64,000 bases of DNA from RI-153 sp041391225 (GTDB lineage: Bacteria; Chloroflexota; Anaerolineae; Caldilineales; Caldilineaceae), in the NCBI GenBank assembly GCA_041391225.1, contig JAWKOL010000002.1, forward strand, positions 372,001 to 436,000, read 5' to 3'. The number at the start of each line of letters is the position of its first letter. Position 1 is the first letter of the stretch. The position numbers and the translations under genes are program-made. This document shows, in pieces, positions 42,623 to 50,692 of the stretch. The notes under the pieces are model-generated. The model saw only the letters and a program-made list of their open reading frames with translations, made no database searches and was not told the origin of the DNA.

Positions 42623-43789
42623 TCAGTGACTGCGGAAGTCAGCGAGAACTGCCGCAAGTTCGGTTGGGGTTAGTACTTCATCCAGCGCATGGAATTCTTG
42701 TCGGTAGTAAGGGATTCGCTGGGATGTTTCGGCTGAAACGCGCCAGTGATCGAGCGCTGGCTGCCGGTCTCCGCGCAGCCAGCTTGCTTTGCCCAGGTAA
42801 AGATGACACAACCCCGTATCGCGTTGAATGTTGTGGCGCATGCACCTTTCCAGCACCTCGTGCAGGAGGTCTTCTGCTGCTTCAATCTGGTCAACGCCCA
42901 GCAGACTTCCGGCAAGGTAGATCGATGTGGAAATGATGCCATCTATGTGCTGTCTTTGCTTTCGGATGTGAAGCCCACGCTGCAAAACTTCCTTCGCCTC
43001 AGCATACCGCTGTTGGAACAGATACAATCTGCCCACGCTTTGATAGACAACACTCGCCATGTTTTCGAGGCCGTCGTACTCTGCGATCAGCGCCAGACAC
43101 TCATCGAAGATCGATTCAGCGTCCGCAAAGCGCTCTTCGAACATAGCCAGATTGCCAAGCTGATTCAGCGTGTTCGCCCTGAATCCCCACACGGGCCACG
43201 GCATCTCAGTCAGCTTGACGCCGGATGGATCGACGACAGGAAGGTCATCTGTCTCATGCAACGTGTCGCTGGTCAAGGTAAGCGCTTCTTCCAGGTTCCG
43301 CCGGGCGAGCTGTTGCTCTCCTTGCCACAGATAGAAGGTGCCTGCGTGAAACAGGTAGTTGCAGCGCACGCGTGGCGCCATTCCACCGAAAACAGGGGAA
43401 TCGAGCAGCTCAGAAAAGAGTTCCCGCGCCCTGTCAACGTGCCCTGCCTTGTCTTCCACGATGGCTAGCGTGCAGGTTAGCGACACATAGGCGAAGCTGA
43501 ATTGCGTACGCATAGCAGTGTTGCGTAGCTTCGGCCAGGTTGAAATCACCGGATCCCACGAGCCATTCTGGAGCGCGCGAAAGCCAATGCGGCAAGCCAA
43601 GGCCAGCATCGGCCCGTCAATTTCATCCATGCTGGGTCCGCTGCGCGCCATGTTGGCGTAGGTCTGCACCAGACTCAGCGCATGGGCCAAGAAGAGATCA
43701 TCCAGCCCGCGATCTGTAATATGGCGCAAGATCCTACGGCTGTCGCGTGCGTAGCCGCCGTAGTAGCGTTCCACCCAGTTTATTTCCAT
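42623..43789 (-). CDS. TPR protein coupled to the NB-ARC ATPase
   Basis: ATG at 43789 (MEINWVERYYGGYARDSRRI) overlaps the last codons of the upstream ATPase gene by 10 bases, so translation is coupled. The 388 residues are almost all TPR-like helices (NTLNQLGNLAMFEERFADAE, then YQSVGRLYLFQQRYAEAKEV, and CHLYLGKASWLRGDRQPALD). Many related proteins carry NB-ARC and TPR in one chain, so this may be a natural split or a one-base indel in a ~815-residue gene. No HTH is seen here; the HTH-like part is in the ATPase. Confidence 0.82.
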   Translation of the reverse strand: MEINWVERYYGGYARDSRRILRHITDRGLDDLFLAHALSLVQTYANMARSGPSMDEIDGPMLALACRIGFRALQNGSWDPVISTWPKLRNTAMRTQFSFAYVSLTCTLAIVEDKAGHVDRARELFSELLDSPVFGGMAPRVRCNYLFHAGTFYLWQGEQQLARRNLEEALTLTSDTLHETDDLPVVDPSGVKLTEMPWPVWGFRANTLNQLGNLAMFEERFADAESIFDECLALIAEYDGLENMASVVYQSVGRLYLFQQRYAEAKEVLQRGLHIRKQRQHIDGIISTSIYLAGSLLGVDQIEAAEDLLHEVLERCMRHNIQRDTGLCHLYLGKASWLRGDRQPALDHWRVSAETSQRIPYYRQEFHALDEVLTPTELAAVLADFRSH

Positions 43790-45060
43790 CCCAGCACCTG
43801 TGTATGCAAGAACGTGGAAGTCAGGCGATGGATGGTGTAGATCCGTTGCCCTTCCATGTGCTGCTGTACCTGGATCAGCGAAAGATTCTGCAGGGCGGCA
43901 AGTGCGGCGAAGAGGACTTCTTCCTCGTCCTCGTGCAGCATCGAAAGCCATGCTGCCGCGGCGCTGTCACCGGCTCGTTGGATCGCGAACAAGATTTCCT
44001 TGGCCGAATCGGGCAACACCGACCACGCCTGCCAGTAGACATAGGTGTAAATATCGCTGAGAGAACCGCGTTCCATACCCTCAAGCACCTGCCTCGGCGA
44101 AAGGACCGTCATCACACTGATCAGGAGGACAATCGCCAGCGGATTGCCGCCTGTGAGCGCATAGACCTTGCGCGGGTCCACATCGGGTACGTTCTTGCGT
44201 TTTGCCGTGTAGCCGATCAGGCCGAGCGCGCCATCCTGGTTGAGTTCGTTTAGTTCTACTGTCAACACATTTTCGATGGACGGCATGGCTTCTCGATTGG
44301 TGAGCAGAAACTTGGTTGGGCCTGCCAGCGCGTTCAACCAGGGCTGCAATTGGTGGAAATCCGCCACTGTTTCGAGGTTGTCGATCACCACAAGATAAGG
44401 CGAAGTGCGCAACACCCGCGCCAACTGCCCGATCTTCTGCGAACGTGACAGTTGCGCGAAGCTCTCGATGCCAAGTCTCTGGCTCAACTCCTGGAATATC
44501 TCATCGACTCGACGCCTCGTCGGGTCTCCCACGATGCCAGACGCGGTGATGAACTGCTGTTTTGCACTGATCCAGATTACCCCCGCCAGTTGCGCCCCGT
44601 CCTGTATCAGTCGGCGCGTAACAGCGTCGGCAAGCGCGGTCTTCCCTATCCCGCCAATGCCTTTCAGGCTCACGATGTGGTGTTGATTGGGTGTGGCAAG
44701 GATCTCGCAGACCTGCTGCACCAACTCGTTGACCCCAAACAGATGATCATACGTGGGCAGTGGCAGCGAAACCAGATGTTTCTGGATCTCTTCTTCGCGT
44801 TTGCAGCGAGCATCCGCGAGGATCAATGCATCGGCAAGGCGCTCAATCGCGGCGGCCTGTTGCTTGTAGAATCTTCGTTCGGATTGTGGTACGGGGCGTT
44901 GGGCGATCACCATCTGGGCAACGGTGAGCCCTTGCAGGAAGCGCGCTTCGATGATCTCGGCAGCGTGTGAGTGCTCCTGACGCAGCACAGCCAGCCCGTC
45001 GTTGAGGATGGCGAGCGCCACTTCGGTGGTATCGAGTTCAGGGTGAAGGCGCTGCATCAT
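43780..45060 (-). CDS. HTH-NB-ARC signal-transduction ATPase
   Basis: At least 426 residues. The N-terminus has a sigma-region-4-like helix pair (EIIEARFLQGLTVAQMVIAQ, then SERRFYKQQAAAIERLADAL). NB-ARC follows: Walker A SLKGIGGIGKTALADAV (~130-147), Walker B-like YLVVIDNLETV, GxP motif LTGGNPLAIVLLISVMT. The frame stays open upstream from 45061 to ~45175 with protein-like sequence (VQELHRCLRQIRLDNSLEYI), yet no start codon lies there. The true start is probably farther up and hidden by an indel around ACATGTTTAGG. The STAND-type ATPase likely senses a signal with its TPR partner. Nothing here shows a defence role. Confidence 0.82.
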   Translation of the reverse strand: MMQRLHPELDTTEVALAILNDGLAVLRQEHSHAAEIIEARFLQGLTVAQMVIAQRPVPQSERRFYKQQAAAIERLADALILADARCKREEEIQKHLVSLPLPTYDHLFGVNELVQQVCEILATPNQHHIVSLKGIGGIGKTALADAVTRRLIQDGAQLAGVIWISAKQQFITASGIVGDPTRRRVDEIFQELSQRLGIESFAQLSRSQKIGQLARVLRTSPYLVVIDNLETVADFHQLQPWLNALAGPTKFLLTNREAMPSIENVLTVELNELNQDGALGLIGYTAKRKNVPDVDPRKVYALTGGNPLAIVLLISVMTVLSPRQVLEGMERGSLSDIYTYVYWQAWSVLPDSAKEILFAIQRAGDSAAAAWLSMLHEDEEEVLFAALAALQNLSLIQVQQHMEGQRIYTIHRLTSTFLHTQVLGWK

Positions 45061-45378
45061 GCGTGCAGATGCAGGCGCAAGCGAGACGATGTACTCAAGG
45101 CTATTGTCCAGACGGATTTGGCGAAGGCAGCGATGGAGTTCCTGAACGATAGTTGTACGATGCGTGTTGATTGTTGTCTCACCTAAACATGTCTATGGTG
45201 CGGACTAAACGATTCTCCGCACACGCCTAAACCACAATTTTAGGACTTACGCACTGTTTGGGGGTAGGGGCGCAATATATTGCGCCCTTACAGGCGTGGC
45301 TTGCGTAAGTCCTAATTTTTCTCCGTCTTTATGCTTCTTCGCGACTTTACGTGATATCCAAGAATCACTCAATCTGCC
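45061..45378. other. Intergenic region with probable extra coding and a nested palindrome
   Basis: The first ~115 bases (minus strand) look like the missing N-terminus of the NB-ARC protein. The rest holds the palindromic element at 45240-45315 and no gene. Confidence 0.5.
45240..45315. repeat. Nested palindromic element (TTAGGACTTACGCA ends)
   Basis: Outer arms TTAGGACTTACGCA (45240-45253) and TGCGTAAGTCCTAA (45302-45315) are perfect 14-bp inverted repeats. In the centre is a perfect 20-bp palindrome GGGCGCAATATATTGCGCCC (45268-45287). It has a MITE-like size of 76 bp but no visible target-site duplication. Confidence 0.8.
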
Positions 45379-46425
45379 CTAGCGCGACGAGGACTGGCCG
45401 GATTGGATACCTGGCAAATAGACACTGGTCTGTACAACCGGCGTCGGTGTGGCCAGCGGCGTGTCTCCGAATACCTGAATCCGGTGGTTGCCCGTGTCGG
45501 CCACATAGACGTTGCCGCTGGGGTGCAGCGCCACGCCGTAGGGCGTATCGAATTCGCCAGCCTCGTCGCCGCGCACGCCCCACTGCGTGAGGAAGGTGCC
45601 GTCGCTGGTGAATTTGATCACGCGCTGCTGCGTCGCCTGTGCGGCGGTCCCCCAATCGGAGACGTAGACATCGCCGGCGGCGTCCACCGCGATTGCCCAC
45701 GGCTCGCTGAACTGCCCGTCGGCGCTGCCCAGGCTGCCCCACGCCGCCAGCGAATTCCCCTCGCCGTCGAACTTCTCGATGCGGTCGCGATCTGTGATGT
45801 AGAGATTGTCGTCGGCGTCCACGGCAATGCGGTGCGGCCCCCAGAACTTGCCGTCTACGCCGTATGCGCCTTCACCCCATTTGAGCAGAAACTCGCCGTC
45901 GCTGTTGAATTTCTGGATGCGGTTGTTGCTTTGATCCACCACGTAGACATTGTCCTGGCTGTCCACGGTGATGCCGGTGGGGTTGCCGAACTGACCGTCC
46001 CCTTCGCCCTCGCTGCCCCATTTGAGTAGAAACTCGCCGTCGGCGTCGAACTTCTGGATGCGGTAGTTGCCGCTGTCGGCCACGTAGATGTTGCCCTGGC
46101 TGTCCAACGCCAGCGCGGACGGCGCCTGAAATTGGCCGTCGGCGCTGCCCACACCACCCCAGCGCGCAATGAAGACGCCGGCTGCCGTGAACTTCTGCAC
46201 CTGATTCCACGAGACCACGTAGACGTTGCCGTCGGCGTCTGTGGCCACATCGTAGGGGTAAGCGAAGTCACCGGGATCGACGCCCAGTTCGCCCCAACTG
46301 CCTGCGTAGGGCGGCGGCGCATCCTGGGCAGCGACGCCGCCCACTGCGGCGGTCCACAATGCGATGAGCAGCGTCAGCAACGCCAACGTCCCCCAGAATG
46401 TTTTCCTTGGTCGAATGCGTTTCAC
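45379..46425 (-). CDS. Secreted NHL-repeat propeller protein with YLP tail
   Basis: GTG start at 46425 with a perfect AGGAGG 4 bases upstream. Signal peptide (WGTLALLTLLIALWTAAVGG, then VAAQ). Six NHL repeats are visible, each with GQF...P...DxxGNxYVxDxxNxRIQKF; for example NIYVADSGNYRIQKF, NVYVVDQSNNRIQKF and NVYVADTGNHRIQVF. The C-terminus is SVYLPGIQSGQSSSR, a YLP-type tail. NHL propellers bind proteins or polysaccharides outside the cell. 348 residues, no frame problem. It stands alone on its strand after a region of hairpins. Confidence 0.88.
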   Translation of the reverse strand: MKRIRPRKTFWGTLALLTLLIALWTAAVGGVAAQDAPPPYAGSWGELGVDPGDFAYPYDVATDADGNVYVVSWNQVQKFTAAGVFIARWGGVGSADGQFQAPSALALDSQGNIYVADSGNYRIQKFDADGEFLLKWGSEGEGDGQFGNPTGITVDSQDNVYVVDQSNNRIQKFNSDGEFLLKWGEGAYGVDGKFWGPHRIAVDADDNLYITDRDRIEKFDGEGNSLAAWGSLGSADGQFSEPWAIAVDAAGDVYVSDWGTAAQATQQRVIKFTSDGTFLTQWGVRGDEAGEFDTPYGVALHPSGNVYVADTGNHRIQVFGDTPLATPTPVVQTSVYLPGIQSGQSSSR

Positions 46426-46823
46426 ACGTCCTCCTGTTCGGTACGTGAAGGTGTACCAGAGCAGTTGCGCTGAGTCTGCGCGCGTCACAAAAAACACCTA
46501 CAGGGGCAGGTGTTTCACCAATAGCTTACGAGGATTTGCGAAACAACGGAATACGACTGTTGGCCTGATTGTGGGCCAGGTCAACCTGTGGTGTATCTCA
46601 ATTTCGGGGAGCGCGGCGGCAGTACCTGGCACGGGCCAAACGCAGAAGTTGTAGCGGACGATTCGCCGCCCGTGCCAGGCCCTGTCTGCCCCGAACTTTA
46701 GTTGCACCCGTCAACCGGTGGTAGCTTCTCAAAGGTTGGGCATGTGGGTATAATGGCTGTTGCCCACGTAGGGGGTGACACAGTTCAACGTTTGGGATCG
46801 GTATTTTGATACGAGAGACACAA
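46426..46823. other. Divergent intergenic region with two hairpins
   Basis: Nearly 400 bases with a short perfect hairpin AAACACCT/AGGTGTTT (46492-46515) and a 12-bp perfect hairpin CCTGGCACGGGC (46625-46636 with 46668-46679). No gene or clear promoter. Confidence 0.5.
46625..46679. repeat. 12-bp perfect hairpin (CCTGGCACGGGC)
   Basis: Arms 46625-46636 and 46668-46679 with a 31-base loop. Listed as a possible dispersed element; no second copy was seen in this window. Confidence 0.6.
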
Positions 46824-47213
46824 ATGGCAGATCCACATCGGGTTTCTTCAACCCTTTCGCCGTCCGCCCTGGCTGCGACGCACCAATTGCTGGACAGTCT
46901 CTGGGATGGGCAACCTACGCCGCTATCCATCCCGTTGACAGATTGGGTGACCAGGTCGAAATCATTCTTTTCGTTTGCCCAGACCAACCAGGGCAAAATT
47001 CGCAAGAAGATCCGCATTTGCAGAACTCTGGAAGAGACCTACAACCTTTACTGCGAATTGCGCACAGCGTACCTTCTCCTTCAAGAGCCGAAGTTTGCAC
47101 TCGCCTACGAGCCTGCCGTCAAGGAAAAAGGACGTAGCGCCGACTTCGCTGTAACCTTCCGCACGCATACGCCCTTCCACGTAGAAGTCACGCGCTTGAC
47201 AGTTTCGCAACTG
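46824..47213 (+). pseudogene. Nuclease-like protein fragment (N-terminal part only)
   Basis: Starts at ATG 46824 (MADPHRVSSTLSPSALAATH) and encodes ~130 residues. The segment FALAYEPAVKEKGRSADFAV, then TFRTHTPFHVEVTRL, looks like the D...ExT core of a PD-(D/E)XK-like family (Asp in SADF, Glu in VEVT). The frame continues past VTRLTVSQ into LEVKATNNRSYGGKLSIDGT, which belongs to a different, secreted protein. So the gene lacks its 3' part and is joined to the next feature at about 47213. No signal peptide, unlike its joined partner. Function assignment is tentative. Confidence 0.6.
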
Positions 47214-50054
47214 GAGGTGAAGGCCACCAACAACCGATCCTACGGCGGCAAGCTGAGCATCGACGGCACCGCCAACATCGAATTCAACAGCGGCGGCGAG
47301 AAGCTTCATCAGCGGGCAGGGCAAGGCCGATCTCCAGGTCGGCGTCAAAGAGACCATCGGCCCCTTCGATCTCGTGCCGCAGATCAAGCCGCTGGCCGCT
47401 TCGGTGAACCTGGATAGCTGGCTGGAGCAGTACGCCAAGGTCGAAGCCGGCATCTTCATCTTCGGCAGTGGCGACGTCACCATCGAGAAGGCGGCGAGTG
47501 GCCTCGACTGGAAGGCCGTTGTGCTCAGCGGCGTGCGCCCGGTGATCAAGTTCCAACTGGGCAAAGACGACGGCGCCGTACGCCTGGAACTGGAAGCCAA
47601 GGGCGAAGGACGGCTCAAGTTTCACCTCAACATGCCCGGCGATCTCTTCCAGGGCGCCGAGGGCGAGTTGACCTTCACCGGTTCGCTCACGGTGCTCTAC
47701 TGCAAGTGGAGCGAAGAGGCCAAGTACACGCTCTCTAGCGCCGCCCGCGACGCGACGATCCTGGAAGACTACGGCATCTGTGGCACGCCTACCACGGCGT
47801 CCACCGCTGTGTCGGAAGCCTGGTTGGGCGCAGAAATCGCACCGGCATTGACCGCGGCTGATCCGGTCAGTGTGACGCTGGTGAGCGGTGTGATCCCCGA
47901 CGCTTCGCCTGCGGTGGATGGCGGCGGCGCTACGCTCTGCTGGGTGACCCGACGCGCCGACGCGCCCGCCGCCGCCGACAGCGAGATCCGCTGCGCCCAG
48001 GGCGACGCGCCCACCTTCGCGCCGCCGCAGGACGTGACCCACGACACCTACGCCGATGTCTCGCCCCAGGTGACGCTGGCAGCGCCCGCCACGCCGCTGG
48101 TGACGTGGTGGCGTCACGACGACGCCAACCGCCCCATCACCGCCACGCTGGACGCCGCCTTCCTCAGCCACGGCGAGGTGATGGCCGCTGTCTTCGACGC
48201 ACAGGCCACAACGTGGACGGCCCCGGTTGTACTCGGGACGCCGGGGGTGCTGGACTATGCGCCCATCGCCGCGGGCAACGGCGTGGACGACGCCTTCGTG
48301 GCCTGGCGCGCCAACGTGGCCGGTCAGCTCAACGGCTTCGGCGACACCGCCGACGACGTCTTCGTGCGCCGCTACGATCCGGCGACGAAGACCTGGGCAG
48401 CGGCGGAAAAGATGTTCTCGCGCCGCGGAATCGTTTCCATGCGCGCGGCGGACGGCGCAACCGACGCCGCCATCGTCTACGCCATCGACGAGGACGGCGA
48501 CGCTGCCACCGCCTTCGACACCGAGATCTACCTGCAACGCCGTGTTGCTGGGGTGTGGCAGCCCGCGCAGCGCCTCACCACCAACGCCGTCGCCGATCTC
48601 GATGCCCAGATCGCATTCCGCGGCAATGGGACGCCTGTGCTTGTGTGGTTGCAGGTAGACGCAGACGACAACCGTTCGCTGGTCTACCAGGAAGGCTGGA
48701 GCGGGACGCCGCAGGCCACGCCGCTGCACGGTGACCTCGCGCCGGTGAGCCTGGCCGATCTCGCTATCAACAGTGTGGGCGACGTCCTTGTCCTGTGGCG
48801 CACTCTCTACGACGCCGCGCCTGGGACGCTGCAAAATGACCTGACTTTCGCCATCCGCCGCGCGGGGACGTGGTCGGAGCCGCTGCGCCTGAGCGAAGAC
48901 GCCGACTACGAGCGTGCGCTCTCCGTCCTCTGGCGCGGCGACGACCGCATCGCCGCCGTCTACCAGCGCATGCCCGACGGCGCGGCCCAGGCGATCCAAT
49001 ACGTGGAGACGCCGGTCACCGCGGCCGATGCCGCGATCAGCTACGCCGACATCGTGCTTGATCCGCCCAATCCGGCCCCAGGCGCGCCGGTGACGGCAAC
49101 TGTGCGCTTGCGAAATCTTGGCATGCTCGCGCAGTCCAACGTGACAGTGACCTTCAGCGAGCGCGACGCCCTGAACCATGCGGAGAAGCGGGTGATCGCG
49201 TCGCAAACCGTGCCGTTGCTGCGTGGCGGCGAGATCGCTCCGGTCCACCTGAATTACAACACGTCGGCGGGCGCAACCGAGCTGGCTGTGGCGTTGACCT
49301 GTGGTGGCCCCTGCGGCAATGCGCACAACGACAGCGCGGTTACACCTGGTAGCCTGCCCGATCTGCAACTCACCGGCGCTGATGTGGTGAACGCCGGCGG
49401 CGCGCCGGTGGTGCGGGCGAGTGTGGTGAACAACGGGTGATCAGCGCCACGATGGTGGCGATGACGGTGACGGCCAACCTCGACGGCGTGGAAACCGAAC
49501 TGGGATCGTCACTGTTCAAGATGAGCGCGGTGGACGGTCTCCAGCCGGGCCAATCGGCGCTGGGTGAGTTCATCCTCGACACCGCGGACGTGATCAGCGG
49601 GTCGACGCCGCTCACGGTGACGGTGTCGCCTGTCTTCGGCCTGAACGACTTCGCAGAGGGCGACAATACCGTGCAGATCGAGTGGGTGCGCCGCCCCAAC
49701 CTGTCTTTGCGCTCGGATTTCGTGGACACGACGACGGCATCGAACCAGACTACCGTGACGCTGACCGTGTTCAACCACAGCTACCTGCCCACACCCGCCA
49801 CCACGGTGACAGCCTACACCGCCCGCCCCGAAAATGGCGGCGCTGTGCTGGGGACAGGTGTGGTCCCCGCGCTGGACCCGCAGACTGAAGCGCCGGTGAC
49901 GTTCACGGTCCCCGGCGGTGGATGGCGTGTGGCTGCGCCAACGCGGACAAGTTGTTCGCCGAACTGAGCCGCGCCGACAACGACGTGTCCACGATTCTGC
50001 CGGAGAGCGGAAGCGCCGGAATCTGTGTTGTATCTGCCGGTGGTGGCGCGGTAA
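47214..50054 (+). pseudogene. Large secreted CARDB-type repeat protein, 5' end missing, frame-disrupted, YLP tail
   Basis: Starts in mid-protein (LEVKATNNRSYGGKLSIDG), with no start or signal peptide. A first frame break near 47300 leads to ADLQVGVKETIGPFDLVPQI. A 700-residue region of beta-rich sequence follows (LVTWWRHDDANRPITATLDA and similar, propeller- or Ig-like). Then come CARDB-type modules of the type PPNPAPGAPVTATVRLRNLG. A break at ~49436 is repaired by one G in a GGG run (NNG to VISATMVAMTVTANLDG). Breaks near 49925 and 50015 lead to SVLYLPVVAR and the stop at 50052-50054. The protein was probably exported and surface-displayed. The lost 5' end lies beyond the junction at 47213. 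Confidence 0.72.
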
Positions 50055-50073
50055 ACGATGGGGTAACTTCACT

Positions 50074-50692
50074 TTAGGCATTGCTGCGGAGCGGCAATTT
50101 CACGACAAAGGTCGTACCTTTGCCAAGTTCACTATCCACTTGGACCTGGCCGCCGCATTGTATCACCGCTTCTTTGACGATGGCCAGGCCCAGGCCGGTA
50201 CCTTCGCTGTCATTCACATTGGTGGCCCGGAAGAAGGCATTGAAGATCTGCTCGAGATCGGCAGCGGGGATGCCCGCGCCTTGATCGCTCACAGAGAAGA
50301 CGCAGCACCCGCTATCGCCGGTGACGCGCAAGGTGACGCTACTGCCTTGGGGTGAATACTTCATCGCATTGGAGAGCAGGTTATTGAGAATCTGGCGCAG
50401 TAGTTTGGGGTCGCTTTCGATCGTTTCGGAGAATTCTTCTTCAAGGACCAACCGATGGTTGTTTCGCTCTATGATTCGGAATTCCTCCAGAGTGTCTCGT
50501 ACAAAAGCGCCGATGTTCACTGTCTGCGCGCTGTATGCGAGGCGGTGGTTTTCTATTTCGGCGACGATGAGCATGTCATCGAGCATCTGGAGCAACTGGT
50601 AACCGGAGGCGCGTATGAACTTGAAAGGTGAGCCAATCGGCGATCTCTTCCAGCAAAACGGTTTCGTCGTCAATGATCAGAATTTTCGGCAT
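50074..50692 (-). pseudogene. Response-regulator/histidine-kinase gene with internal deletion
   Basis: ATG at 50692 opens a receiver domain: MPKILIIDDETVLLEEIADW. After LTFQ (~50668) the receiver stops, and the sequence jumps, out of frame, into the dimerisation/ATPase part of a kinase: RASGYQLLQMLDDMLIVAEI, then N-box LLRQILNNLLSNAMKYSP, G1 DQGAGIP and G2 GTGLGLAIVKEAV. The receiver Asp, the linker and the phospho-acceptor His region (roughly 200 residues by comparison with similar hybrid proteins) are missing. The start lies inside the last codons of the large kinase upstream. Either a real deletion or a collapsed assembly. Confidence 0.7.

Noticed and set aside
43780..45060. NB-ARC ATPase as a defence (AVAST/STAND) gene
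   Set aside because: No effector, nuclease or phage-sensor domain is fused, and neighbours are regulators and secreted proteins; it looks like a transcription or signalling ATPase.
46824..47213. Nuclease-like fragment as part of a restriction or defence system
   Set aside because: Only half the protein is present, no methylase or helicase is near, and the fold assignment is tentative.
47284..49368. 694-codon minus-strand open frame opposite the CARDB-type protein
   Set aside because: Its translation is Arg/Gly/His-rich without domains, and the plus strand reads as a sensible secreted protein; a shadow of high-GC coding.
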